A DNA stretch of 64,000 nucleotides from NCBI RefSeq assembly GCF_016862215.1, contig NZ_BOMN01000033.1, positions 62,001-126,000 on the forward strand, read 5' to 3'. The DNA comes from Winogradskya humida (GTDB lineage Bacteria > Actinomycetota > Actinomycetes > Mycobacteriales > Micromonosporaceae). Each line of letters starts with the position of its first letter. Positions within the stretch are counted from its first letter, which is position 1. Below the pieces are notes generated by a model. The model saw only the letters and a list, made by a program, of their open reading frames with translations. It was not told the DNA's origin and did no database searches. The position numbers and the translations under genes are program-made. Shown here in pieces: positions 52,215-60,921 of the stretch.

Positions 52215-53156
52215 TCAGATGCGCCCTGAGCCCACGGGCTGGACGATCTCGGTTTCCCAGGTCGCCGGGTCGGGGTGCTCCCCGGGATCGGTCAGATACG
52301 TCTCCCAGGGCGCTCCCGCCGCGGATAGTCCCTGGTCACGCAACCACTTCTCGATCTCCTGGTAGGACCCGGCCAGACCCTCGTAGGGTCCTCGATGGAC
52401 GGCCACCGCCGCCCGGCCGGCGGGGACGCTCAGCGCCTCGATCCCGTCGCTGAGCGTCGTCGACGGGAGCTCGGCGACCGTCACGCCGCCCTCGATGACG
52501 AGAGACCCCATCCCCACCTCGGGATATCGGGCGAACGGCGGCCCGGTGATGGCCAGCCCGTGCTGCTGGGCGTAGCCGAACACCGCGGGAAGGCACTCGG
52601 CGAGCGCACCCGCGATCTCGTCCCGGGTGACCCGGCGACGCAGCACGAGGGCGTGGAAGGCGGGCACGTCACGAACCGAGATCTGCAGCGGCACTGCGGG
52701 TTTCCTCTCGCTGAGGCGTAGGTGGTAAAGGCTGACGCAGGGCGCCGCCGAGCTCACCGCCGAGGCGTGCACTGCGGCAACACGTCGGCCGGCGACGTGC
52801 AGCCCGCGGGCGCGGTAACGCATCGGGCTGAGACCGAGGTGGCGGGTGAAGGCCCGGGTGAATACCTCGTGGCTGGCGAAGCCGTGGCGGGCGGCGACCG
52901 CCGACACCCGACGGTCGCCGGACACCAGCTCGGCCGCGGCGCGGGTCAGCCGGACCCGCGTCGTGTACGCCTTCGGCGTCTCGCCCACCGCCCGCCGGAA
53001 CCGCCGATGCAGATCAAACCGGGACCGACGCGCCCACGCCGCCAGCACAGGCAGCGAGACATCCCCGCTCAGCCGGCCGTTGACAGCGGCGAGCAGGCGA
53101 AGCAACTCCCTGGTTCCCGACGACACGAGGCGACCGTACCCCCCAACCGGCACCAT
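52215..53156 (-). CDS. AraC-family regulator with GyrI-like domain
   Basis: Regulator of about 313 residues. The N-terminal AraC double helix-turn-helix (about 15-110) has WARRSRFDLHRRFRRAVGET and AVAARHGFASHEVFTRAFTR. The C-terminal 155 residues are a GyrI/SOUL-like small-molecule domain (FHALVLRRRVTRDEIAGALA, VPAGRAAVAVHRGPYEGLAG, WETYLTD), as in Rob and BmrR-type sensors. It probably senses a drug or cationic compound. The ATG at 53156 was taken as start; an earlier one exists at 53186. The gene follows the VOC gene on the same strand. Confidence 0.92.
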   Translation of the reverse strand: MVPVGGYGRLVSSGTRELLRLLAAVNGRLSGDVSLPVLAAWARRSRFDLHRRFRRAVGETPKAYTTRVRLTRAAAELVSGDRRVSAVAARHGFASHEVFTRAFTRHLGLSPMRYRARGLHVAGRRVAAVHASAVSSAAPCVSLYHLRLSERKPAVPLQISVRDVPAFHALVLRRRVTRDEIAGALAECLPAVFGYAQQHGLAITGPPFARYPEVGMGSLVIEGGVTVAELPSTTLSDGIEALSVPAGRAAVAVHRGPYEGLAGSYQEIEKWLRDQGLSAAGAPWETYLTDPGEHPDPATWETEIVQPVGSGRI

Positions 53157-53243
53157 GATTTGACGATTCTTGCGCGCATGTGCCACAGGTCCTGCACGAG
53201 CCGGGGCGGTGGCGCGCTGGAAACCGCCCTGTACTCACCGGCG

Positions 53244-53272
53244 GGCGAATTCTGCGAGGTGCAGAACTCGCC
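53244..53272 (-). terminator. Hairpin after VOC gene
   Basis: Stem of 11 pairs in 12 (GGCGAATTCTGC with GCAGAACTCGCC, one mismatch) and a 5-base loop, 12 bases downstream of the VOC stop on the minus strand. A likely terminator separating it from the AraC gene. Confidence 0.65.
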
Positions 53273-53284
53273 GTCCTGAGCGGA

Positions 53285-53668
53285 TCACGCGGCGCCGTTC
53301 CAGTCGACGAGCTGGACGATGACGCCGTTGGGGTCGCGGACCTGGAAGGCTCGCTCGCCCCATTCCTCGGTGGTCAGCGGCATGGTGATCGTGACGCCCT
53401 CGTCCTGCAGCCGGGCAAGCTCGCCCTCCAGGTCGTCGACCACGAAGGCGAGGATCAGCCCCTTCGCGTGGTCGTCGCGCTGGTCGGCGGGCAGGGTCGC
53501 CAGGCCGCGGCGCAGAAAGACGACGCTCAGGCCGGCGTCGTCGCGGGTCAGGGAGGCGAAGCCGTCGGCGGCCATCTGCTCGTGAAAGCCGAAGTGCCGT
53601 TTTAGGAAGTCGGTGGAGGCTGCTACGTCGTCGACGTTCAGGGACACGGCGGAAGCGGTGATGTTCAC
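53285..53668 (-). CDS. VOC family protein
   Basis: Single-domain VOC protein of 127 residues. VSLNVDDVAASTDFLKRHFG and HAKGLILAFVVDDLEGELAR show the two halves, and FQVRDPNGVIVQLVDW is the typical end. Glyoxalase, dioxygenase and antibiotic-binding proteins share this fold; the function is not clear. It is divergent from a TetR regulator across a short promoter with a dyad, so the TetR protein probably controls it. Confidence 0.9.
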   Translation of the reverse strand: MNITASAVSLNVDDVAASTDFLKRHFGFHEQMAADGFASLTRDDAGLSVVFLRRGLATLPADQRDDHAKGLILAFVVDDLEGELARLQDEGVTITMPLTTEEWGERAFQVRDPNGVIVQLVDWNGAA

Positions 53669-53671
53669 GTC

Positions 53672-53682
53672 GTACAGTGTAC
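53672..53682. promoter_or_regulatory. TetR operator candidate
   Basis: Dyad GTACA-G-TGTAC, four bases upstream of the VOC start and about 28 bases from the TetR start. A likely TetR site for both genes. Confidence 0.55.
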
Positions 53683-53709
53683 AGAGTTAGGCAAGGGCAG
53701 AATGTGGGC

Positions 53710-54474
53710 GTGCCCACGGAGATGACAAATGGCGGCGACCCCGCGCGGACGCTCGCGCTGCTCTGGCGTGACGAGGGGGCGATTCCCCGGCGGGGGCCGC
53801 GGCGAGGGCTGAGCCTGGACCAGGTTGTGGACGCCGCGATCGCCGTGGCAGATGCCGAGGGGCTGGCGGTGCTGTCGATCCGGCGGGTCGCGCAGGCGCT
53901 GGACACGTCGCCGATGACCCTTTACACCCATGTTCCGGGCAAGGCCGAACTGCTCGACCTCATGATCGATTCGGCGTACGCCCGGATGCCCCGGACCGGC
54001 ACCGCGGGACGGCCGTGGCGAGAAAAGCTGACGGCGGTGGCCGCGGACAACCGCACGCTGTTTCGCGACCACCCGTGGACCATCGCCGTCTCCACGCAGC
54101 GGCCGGCGCTCGGGCCCGGCGCGCTCGGCAAGTACGAGCATGAGCTGTCCGCACTCGACGGCCTCGGGCTGACCGATGTGCAGATGGACGACTGCCTGAC
54201 CTACCTGCTGCTGTTCGTGCATGCCGCCGCCCGCACCGAGCACGAGGCCCGCGTCGCCCGGGAAGCCACCGCGATGACCGACGAGCAGTGGTGGGCCGCC
54301 GCCGGGCCGGTGCTCGGCCGGCTGGTTGGTCCCGGCGAGTTTCCGCTGGCCAGCAGGGTCGGGGCAGCGGCTGGGGCGGCGCACGGCAGCGCGTACGACC
54401 CCGAGCATGTTTATGAGTTCGGACTCGGGCGCGTCCTCGACGGCGTGGCTCTGGTGCTGCCCCGACATACTTGA
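53710..54474 (+). CDS. TetR family regulator (TetR_C type)
   Basis: Repressor of about 254 residues. The helix-turn-helix has LDQVVDAAIAVADAEGLAVL and RRVAQALDTSPMTLYTHVPG, close to true TetR proteins, and the C-terminal domain (about 90-240) matches the tetracycline-repressor type. The start GTG 53710 is nine bases after AAGGGC; earlier GTGs at 53677 and 53704 would overlap the dyad or the ribosome site. It is immediately upstream (3 bases) of the SARP-like regulator gene, so the two are co-transcribed. Confidence 0.9.
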   Translation: MPTEMTNGGDPARTLALLWRDEGAIPRRGPRRGLSLDQVVDAAIAVADAEGLAVLSIRRVAQALDTSPMTLYTHVPGKAELLDLMIDSAYARMPRTGTAGRPWREKLTAVAADNRTLFRDHPWTIAVSTQRPALGPGALGKYEHELSALDGLGLTDVQMDDCLTYLLLFVHAAARTEHEARVAREATAMTDEQWWAAAGPVLGRLVGPGEFPLASRVGAAAGAAHGSAYDPEHVYEFGLGRVLDGVALVLPRHT

Positions 54475-54477
54475 CGG

Positions 54478-57400
54478 GTGCGGATCACGACGCTCGGGCC
54501 GTTGGCCGTCGACGGGCAGCCGGTGCGGGGCGAGCGGCTGGCCGTCGTGGTGCGCGAGCTGGTCGGGGCGCGGGGGCGGCCGGTTTCCGCCGGGGCGCTC
54601 GCCGAGGCCGTCTGGCACGGCGATCCGCCCGAGGACGCCGCCGGGGCTGTGCAGGCTCTCGTGTCGCGGGTGCGTCGTCTGGGCGTACCCGTAAATGCTG
54701 TTGCCGGTGGTTATCGGGTGCCGGCCGACCAGGTCGAGACCGACGTCGTCGCCGCCCGGATGCTCGCCGATCGGGCCCGTGACGCGCTGAACGGCGGTGA
54801 TCCGGCGGCTGCGCGCAAGGACGCCGACGAGGCGCGGGCCTTGTTCCCGCCGGTTCCCGATCTGGTGGATGCCGAGGTGGCACGTCTTTTCGGCGACGTC
54901 GCCGCCGTGCGTGCTCAGGCCGCGCTGGCCGGGGCGGGTGCACCCGACGAGGACGATCTGCGGCGGCTCGTCATGCGGACACCGCCCGACGAGCCCGCCG
55001 CCGCGCTGCTGGTCCGGGTGCTGGCCGCGCAGAGCCGCGACGCCGAGGCGCTCGAGGTCGTCGAGCGGCTGCGTGCCGAGCTGGCCGACCGGTACGGCAC
55101 CGATCCCTCGCAGGTCATCACGGATGTGCACCTCGCGCTGCTACGCGGCGAGCTGGCCCCGGGATCCGCGACGAGACTCAAGCCGAAGACGAAAGCCATG
55201 CCCGCGTCGTGGCGACGGTCCGGCACCACGCTCGTCGGGCGCGAACGCGACCTCGTGACGGTTGTCGAAGGGCTCGCCGAAGCCCCGCTCGTGACCGTGG
55301 TGGCGACCGGGGGCGCGGGTAAGACCCGGCTTGCGGCCGAGGTGTCGAGGCGGGCCGAGGGGGCTGTCCGGGTCATCGAGCTGGCCGGTGTGCGTACCCC
55401 CGGAGAGGTTCTTCCGGCCGTGCTCGCCGCCCTGGGCGGGGCGGAGACGACCTCGACCATCACCCTGGAACGCCGGGTCCTGACCCCGCCGGAACGGCTG
55501 CGCGCGGTCGCTCCGGACCTCGACGGGCTGATCGTCTTCGACAACTGTGAGCACGTGCTCGACGCGGCCGCGACCGTGGTCGCCGATCTGATCGCCGCCG
55601 CGCCGGAGGTCGCCGTGCTGGCCACCAGCCGGGCGCCGCTGGGCCTCGCCGGGGAGATCGTGCACCGGCTCACGGCACTCCCCGACGAGCAGGCCCTTGA
55701 CCTGCTTCAACGCCGCGCGCGGGCCGGGGGCGCGGTGCCCACCTGGGACGACGAGCGGGCCCTGCGGCTCTGTCACCGGCTCGACAATCTGCCGCTCGCG
55801 CTGGAGCTCGCCGCCGCTCGACTGCGGTACATGCCGATCGACGACGTCCTGTCCGGCCTGGGCGACCGGTTCGCGTTGCTGGACGACGCGCTGCGCGGGT
55901 TGCCGGAACGACACGCGAGCCTGTGGGCGATGGTCGACTGGAGCCGCGAGCTGCTGGCGCCCGCCGACCAGGAGCTGATGCAGCGCCTCGCCGTCATCCC
56001 CGCACCCTTCACCGCGGCGACGGCCGCGTCCGTGGCCGGGCGTCCCGACGTACGCCGTGGCCTCGCCGCCCTCGTCGAGCAGTCCCTGCTGGTGCTGGAG
56101 GACGGGGACGGCGGGCCGCCGCGTTACCGGATGCTGGAGACGGTCCGCGAATACGGCGAGGCCCGGCTCGGCGACCGCAACCCGGCGATGGACGGGCTGG
56201 TGGCGTGGGCCCGCACGGTCTCGGTCGAGCTGGCCGGGCGGTTCATCGGGCCGCACCAGCTCGACGCGTTCGCCACCGCGTCCCGCGAGCTGGAAAACCT
56301 GGCCGGCGCGCTGCGCTGGACGATGGCCCACGACGACACCGCGGCCATGGTCGACGTCGCCGCCGCGGTCCTGCACCTGTGGACGGTCCGCGGGCTGCAC
56401 CTCGAGGTGTCGGCGCTGGGCCGGACGATGCTGCACATCGACGAACCCGCGAACCGCCGGCGCATCCTCGACGCCGACCCGCTGCCCGACGCCGACCGGC
56501 TCGCCTGGGTCTGCCTGCTGATCACCATCAACTCCGGGATCACCGGGCCACCGCGGCTCGCGGCGCTGTCGGCACGGGTCCTGCGCGCCCTGATGGCCAC
56601 CCGGGCGGCCGAGGTGTCCGCCCGCAACACCGCGCTGGCCGACGTGCTGCCCATGTTCCACAATTTCGAGTCCCCGCAGAGCCGGGCCGGCGTGGAACGG
56701 ATGATCGCGAGCGACGACCGGTACGTACGCGCGCTCGGCCTGTTCGCCCGGGCCGCGTTCCAGGAGAATTCCGGCCTGCTCGCGGAGGGCCTGGCGAACG
56801 CCGAAGCGGCGTACGCCGACTTCGAGGAGGTCGGCGATCACTGGGGCATGGCGATGGCAGCGCAGGTGGTGGGCAACTCGGTGATCACCCGCGACGCCGG
56901 TCGCTCGGTCGAGTGGCTGGCCCGCGGCGTGCGCAACATGGACCTCGTCGGCGCGGCCCAGGACGCCCGGTCGCTGCGGGTGGTGCTCGACGCCCAGCTG
57001 GCACTGGGTGGCGACGCCGACGCCGAGCAGCGGTTGCGGGACATCGCGTCGTCCGGTCTGGCCGAGGCCTGGGACGAGGCACAGGCCTATCTGGGGCTCG
57101 CCCACCTCGCCTGGCAGCGCCAGAGCTGGGGTGAGGTGCTGCGCTATGCCGACGCCATCACCAGGGTGGAGCCGAGTCACGACACCCGGGGGCCGCTGCC
57201 CGAGCAGTCGGTCGGCCTGCGGATCGCGGCCGCGGTGCTCTACCTCTCGGTCACGGCCGTTCATCCCACGCCGGGCGCGGCCACCACCGCGAAATCCCTG
57301 CTGGCCTGGACCCAGGAGGAGGCGCTCGCCTCGCACGACGCCCAGATGATCGGGGCGTGGGCCGTCGGCGGTGCCGTCCTCGCGGCGCACAACGGCGACG

Positions 57401-57603
57401 AGCGGACAGCACGCGAGCTGTGGTCACTGGGCATGCGGAGCGGGGCCAACATCACCAGCCTCTTCCCGCCGGGGGAGACGATGCGGCTGGCGGCGGCCCT
57501 CGAGAACGAGGACCACCGCCGGAACACCAGGCCGGACAACATCTCCGCCCGCATCCGCGAGCTCATGACAGACCTGGTCAGACCTTCTTCCGGTACGCCC
57601 TGA
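54478..57603 (+). CDS. AfsR/SARP-type regulator with NB-ARC and helical repeats
   Basis: Large regulator of 1041 residues. An OmpR-type winged helix (1-80, with LVSRVRRLGVPVNAVAGGYR) and bacterial transcriptional activation domain (about 85-225) are followed by an NB-ARC-type ATPase. The P-loop ATGGAGKTRLAAEV is at 276-289, and LIVFDNCEHVLDAAATV is the Walker B region near 345-360. From about 580 on there are TPR-like helical repeats. Such proteins activate secondary-metabolite or stress genes. It is convergent with a DrrAB-type exporter pair, overlapping by 26 bases, and follows a TetR gene by 3 bases. The target genes are unknown. Confidence 0.92.
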   Translation: MRITTLGPLAVDGQPVRGERLAVVVRELVGARGRPVSAGALAEAVWHGDPPEDAAGAVQALVSRVRRLGVPVNAVAGGYRVPADQVETDVVAARMLADRARDALNGGDPAAARKDADEARALFPPVPDLVDAEVARLFGDVAAVRAQAALAGAGAPDEDDLRRLVMRTPPDEPAAALLVRVLAAQSRDAEALEVVERLRAELADRYGTDPSQVITDVHLALLRGELAPGSATRLKPKTKAMPASWRRSGTTLVGRERDLVTVVEGLAEAPLVTVVATGGAGKTRLAAEVSRRAEGAVRVIELAGVRTPGEVLPAVLAALGGAETTSTITLERRVLTPPERLRAVAPDLDGLIVFDNCEHVLDAAATVVADLIAAAPEVAVLATSRAPLGLAGEIVHRLTALPDEQALDLLQRRARAGGAVPTWDDERALRLCHRLDNLPLALELAAARLRYMPIDDVLSGLGDRFALLDDALRGLPERHASLWAMVDWSRELLAPADQELMQRLAVIPAPFTAATAASVAGRPDVRRGLAALVEQSLLVLEDGDGGPPRYRMLETVREYGEARLGDRNPAMDGLVAWARTVSVELAGRFIGPHQLDAFATASRELENLAGALRWTMAHDDTAAMVDVAAAVLHLWTVRGLHLEVSALGRTMLHIDEPANRRRILDADPLPDADRLAWVCLLITINSGITGPPRLAALSARVLRALMATRAAEVSARNTALADVLPMFHNFESPQSRAGVERMIASDDRYVRALGLFARAAFQENSGLLAEGLANAEAAYADFEEVGDHWGMAMAAQVVGNSVITRDAGRSVEWLARGVRNMDLVGAAQDARSLRVVLDAQLALGGDADAEQRLRDIASSGLAEAWDEAQAYLGLAHLAWQRQSWGEVLRYADAITRVEPSHDTRGPLPEQSVGLRIAAAVLYLSVTAVHPTPGAATTAKSLLAWTQEEALASHDAQMIGAWAVGGAVLAAHNGDERTARELWSLGMRSGANITSLFPPGETMRLAAALENEDHRRNTRPDNISARIRELMTDLVRPSSGTP

Positions 57604-58369
57604 GCGCCAACGGCATGAACACCACCACGAACCCGGCGCACCAGGCGAGCGTCCACCAGATGTGATTGCCGATCGGCGTGCCCAGGAACAACCCGCGCAT
57701 CGCACCCACGAGGTGGGTCAACGGGTTCACCTTCACGAACGCCTGCATCCAGCCCGGCAGGGTCGTCGGCGAGACGAACACGCTCGACGCGAAGCTCAGC
57801 GGCAGGATCAGGGCGAACATCATGCCCTGGACCGCTCCGGGCGTACGCACCTTCATGCCCACGAACACCGGCATCCAGCTCAGGCACAGGGCGAACAGCA
57901 CCGCCAGCGCACACCCGGCGAGCGCCTCGAAGAAGTTCGTGGTGACCCGGAACCCGAGGATGTAACCGAACCCGACCGTGACCGCGGTGACGATCACGTA
58001 GCGGACGATGTCACCGAGCACCGCCCCCAGCAGCGGCGCCGCCCGGGGAATCGGCAACGAACGGAACCGGTCGAAGATGCCCTTCTCCATGTCCGTGTTC
58101 AGGTTGACCCCGATCGAGATGCACCCCGTCGCGATCGTCTGCGCCAGGATGCCGGGGAGCAGGAACTGCAGGTAGTCGTGGGTGTTGCCGCTGATCGCGC
58201 CGCCGAAGATGTACACGAACAGGACCAGGAACAGCACGGGCTGCAGGGTTACGTCGATGAGGGCTTCGGGCGTACGCCACGTCTTGATCAGACTGCGTTT
58301 CGCCAGGGCGAACGAGTGCCGCACCAGTCGGAGCGGCCGCGGGCTGGGGGCAATGGCGAGCGAGACCAT
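57578..58369 (-). CDS. ABC-2 type permease, DrrB-like
   Basis: Membrane half of an antibiotic-type ABC exporter, 263 residues and six helices. TLQPVLFLVLFVYIFGGAIS and LQFLLPGILAQTIATGCISI are the start and second conserved parts; FDRFRSLPIPRAAPLLGAVL is the cytoplasmic loop of DrrB, and PTTLPGWMQAFVKVNPLTHL is the late loop. It overlaps the ATPase gene by one base and the SARP gene tail by 26 bases. Confidence 0.93.
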   Translation of the reverse strand: MVSLAIAPSPRPLRLVRHSFALAKRSLIKTWRTPEALIDVTLQPVLFLVLFVYIFGGAISGNTHDYLQFLLPGILAQTIATGCISIGVNLNTDMEKGIFDRFRSLPIPRAAPLLGAVLGDIVRYVIVTAVTVGFGYILGFRVTTNFFEALAGCALAVLFALCLSWMPVFVGMKVRTPGAVQGMMFALILPLSFASSVFVSPTTLPGWMQAFVKVNPLTHLVGAMRGLFLGTPIGNHIWWTLAWCAGFVVVFMPLALRAYRKKV

Positions 58370-59337
58370 CAGACCGCCACCTCTTCCTTCTTGGTGTTGC
58401 TCTTGGGGCCCGTGAGGGTGAAGAACACCTCGTCCAGGCTGGGCAGGTGCAGCGACAGCTCGGTCACCGGGATCTTCGCGGCGGCGAGCCAGGACACGGC
58501 CTCGGTCATCGCCGAGTCGTCGGCAACCGGCACGGCCAGCACACCGCGGCGGATCTCATCGGCCTTCGTCCCCGACGAGACCTTGGTGAGGATCTCCGCC
58601 GCGCGCGGCAGGTCCCCGGGCTCGGCGGGCCGCACCTCCAGCGTCAGCCCGCCGACCACCCGCTTCAGCCCCTCGGGGGTGTCATGGGCGATCACCCGGC
58701 CGTGGTCGATCACGGTGATCTCGTCGGCCAGCGCGTCGGCCTCCTCGAGGTACTGCGTGGTGAGCAGCACGGTCGACCCGTTTGAGACGAGCTGCCGGAC
58801 CACGTCCCACATGTCCTCACGCTTGCTCGGGTCCAGCCCGGTCGTCGGCTCGTCCAGGAAGATCACGTCAGGCGACCCGACCAGGCTCGCGGCCAGGTCG
58901 AGGCGTCGCCGCATGCCACCGGAATACGTCTTCGCCACCCGGTTCGCCGCGTCGGACAGGTCGAACCACTCGAGCAGTTCGGTGGCCCGCTTGCGCGACC
59001 CCGCCCGCCCCAGCTCCAGCAGCGTCCCGAACAGCTCGAGGTTCTGCCGGCCGGTGAGATCCTCGTCCACGGACGCGTACTGCCCGGTCAGCCCGATCTT
59101 CTGGCGCACCTTCTCGGCGTCGCGCACCACGTCGTACCCGGCGATCCTGGCACTGCCCGCATCCGGCGTCAGCAGCGTCGAAAGAATCCGGACGACGGTG
59201 GTCTTACCGGCGCCGTTGGGCCCGAGAACACCCAGCACCGTGCCACGCCGCACCGCGAGATCGACGCCTTGTAGCGCCTTTGTCGCCCCAAAATGCTTCT
59301 GAAGCCCGACGGCCTCGATAATCAACTCCGATGTCAT
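58369..59337 (-). CDS. ABC transporter ATPase, DrrA-like
   Basis: ATPase of about 322 residues. Walker A is LGPNGAGKTTVVRIL, the signature YSGGMRRRLDLAASL, and Walker B VIFLDEPTTGLDP. The C-terminal 95 residues are the DUF4162-type extension found in DrrA. It energises the adjacent DrrB-like permease and probably exports a hydrophobic antibiotic or lipid. The start ATG at 59337 (MTSELIIEAVG) was preferred over the upstream one. Confidence 0.95.
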   Translation of the reverse strand: MTSELIIEAVGLQKHFGATKALQGVDLAVRRGTVLGVLGPNGAGKTTVVRILSTLLTPDAGSARIAGYDVVRDAEKVRQKIGLTGQYASVDEDLTGRQNLELFGTLLELGRAGSRKRATELLEWFDLSDAANRVAKTYSGGMRRRLDLAASLVGSPDVIFLDEPTTGLDPSKREDMWDVVRQLVSNGSTVLLTTQYLEEADALADEITVIDHGRVIAHDTPEGLKRVVGGLTLEVRPAEPGDLPRAAEILTKVSSGTKADEIRRGVLAVPVADDSAMTEAVSWLAAAKIPVTELSLHLPSLDEVFFTLTGPKSNTKKEEVAV

Positions 59338-59426
59338 GCCAGTGAGCCTGCACCCACCCGCTGACACGCCACCGACATTCCACCGACACGGCCTGACATC
59401 CCGGCCGCACCGGGAGATCGCTCAGG

Positions 59427-59720
59427 TCAGTCGCACCTGTCGAACGTCGCGCCCTGGAACATCTTCTCCAGGTCGTCCCGGGTGATCGCCGTCCGGTCCG
59501 CGGCGCATCCCGCGACGCCACATCCTGCTTCGACGCCTGGACCTGCAGGGGCGCGACCGTCTGCTTCGCATCCTCGCCGAACCCGAGCGTGGCCGTGCCC
59601 CCGTCGAGGTTCACGTACTTCAACGGCAGATCGCCGGCGACGGCCGGGAAGTGCATCGGCACCTCGACGTCCGCCGGTGCCGCGATTCCATCGGTACGGC
59701 GAATCGGCGGCTGCGCGTAC
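59427..59720 (-). pseudogene. Frameshifted protein relic
   Basis: On the minus strand, VPMHFPAVAGDLPLKYVNLD and TATLGFGEDAKQTVAPLQVQ are in one frame until about 59515. The continuation GCAADRTAITRDDLEKMFQG and ATFDRCD to a stop is in another frame. An extra five bases (about 59505-59520) fit the shift. A stop also lies upstream near 59725. It looks like the C-terminal part of a secreted or structural protein whose family I do not recognise. Confidence 0.55.
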
Positions 59721-59900
59721 CGTCAGCTGGCCCGGCCCGCGAGGGTGCGTGCTGCTCGAAACGGGAGGTGCGGAGTCAGCCCGCAGCCGGACCACCGTAA
59801 CGCCCTCACAAGCTGATCTGCTGCGCGCGCCACCGCATGTTCATGTCCACGGGAAACCCCCCGCGGATCACGTCCGCAGGGGGTTCGCCGAAGCTGAGGA
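59721..59900. other. Intergenic region without gene, holds Spo0M terminator
   Basis: No ORF with coding character. The only clear structure is the terminator at 59855-59885. Confidence 0.55.
59855..59885 (-). terminator. Terminator of spo0M-like gene
   Basis: Stem AACCCCC-x-GCGGA with TCCGC-x-GGGGGTT, 5-base loop, 16 bases after the Spo0M stop on the minus strand, followed by TTTCCC. It is the best canonical terminator in the window. Confidence 0.8.
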
Positions 59901-60911
59901 TCACTCCTCGTCGCCGCCGCCTTCGTCATCGTCGAAGACCTCGTCCATGACCTCGCCCGCGAGGTAGCCGGCCGCCATGCCGCCGGCCACGCCCGCGACG
60001 ACACCGCCCATGCCCGAGCCGCCATGACCGTGACCGCCGCCGTGGCCATAGCCGCCGCCGTGACCGCCATAGGCCGGCTGCCCATAACCGGGAGCGCCAT
60101 AACCGGGCTGAGAGCCGTAACCCGGGGCGAAGCTGCGGTACTGGTTGAGGGCCTGGCTGACCCAGCCGTCGACGACCTGGGCCCAGTCGGCCGAGTCGGC
60201 GTCGCTGTGGGGGACGGTGTAACGGCCGTAGGAGTCGTGGCCGCCGCTGAACATGCCGCCGCGCTTGTCGAACTCGAGGATGACCTCGACGGCCTGCGGG
60301 TTGGTGACGAAGGTCAGCTCGACCTCGTTGATGCCCTGCGCGTACTGCGGGGCTGGGAAGTATTCGATTTCCTGGTAGAACGGCAGGGTCTGGTGGACGC
60401 CGCTGATCTGGCCGTATTCGAGGTCGGCGTGCTTGAACCGGAAGCCGAGCCGGGCGAAGGCATCGAGGATGCGCTCCTGGACCGGCAGCGGGTGCACGGC
60501 CACGGCGTCGAGGTCACCCTTGTCGACGGCTTTGGCGATGGACACCTCGGTGCGTACGCCCATGGTCATGCCGTGCAGGTGCTGGCCGTAGACCGCGGTG
60601 ATCGGGGTTTCCCAGGGCATCACGATCTGGAACGGCAGCGAGAGGCGCTGACCTTCGGCGAGTCGCATCGGGCCGCTGACCCCGACGCGGTGGAATTCGC
60701 CGTTCGCGGCGTAGTCGCCGCCGCCCCCCTCGACCTCGACGCGGGTGACCAGCCCCAGCGTGATGTGCTCGATGTCGACGTCATGGTTGCCGCCGACCAG
60801 GTTCACGTGGCCCACCAGGGGCGCACCGGGCCGCGTGTTCATGTCGGTCAGCACGGTGTCGACACTCGGTCCGCCCACACCGAAGGCGCCCAGCATCTTC
60901 TTGAAGCCCAC
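59901..60911 (-). CDS. Sporulation-control protein Spo0M family
   Basis: Protein of 336 residues. The arrestin-like Spo0M domain (1-235) has MGFKKMLGAFGVGGPSVDTV, GHVNLVGGNHDVDIEHITLG and FQIVMPWETPITAVYGQHLH. Between 255 and 315 is a Gly/Tyr/Pro/His-rich tail (repeats such as GYGQPAYGGHGGGYGHGGGH) and then an acidic end (EVFDDDEGGGDEE). The tail is unlike Bacillus Spo0M and may be disordered and membrane- or metal-binding. Spo0M is linked to sporulation and stress in Gram-positives. Confidence 0.9.
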   Translation of the reverse strand: MGFKKMLGAFGVGGPSVDTVLTDMNTRPGAPLVGHVNLVGGNHDVDIEHITLGLVTRVEVEGGGGDYAANGEFHRVGVSGPMRLAEGQRLSLPFQIVMPWETPITAVYGQHLHGMTMGVRTEVSIAKAVDKGDLDAVAVHPLPVQERILDAFARLGFRFKHADLEYGQISGVHQTLPFYQEIEYFPAPQYAQGINEVELTFVTNPQAVEVILEFDKRGGMFSGGHDSYGRYTVPHSDADSADWAQVVDGWVSQALNQYRSFAPGYGSQPGYGAPGYGQPAYGGHGGGYGHGGGHGHGGSGMGGVVAGVAGGMAAGYLAGEVMDEVFDDDEGGGDEE

Positions 60912-60921
60912 GAACTTCCCC

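Noticed and set aside
53710..59337. Antibiotic biosynthetic gene cluster
   Set aside because: Regulators and an exporter are present, but there is no polyketide, peptide, terpene or other biosynthetic enzyme in the window.
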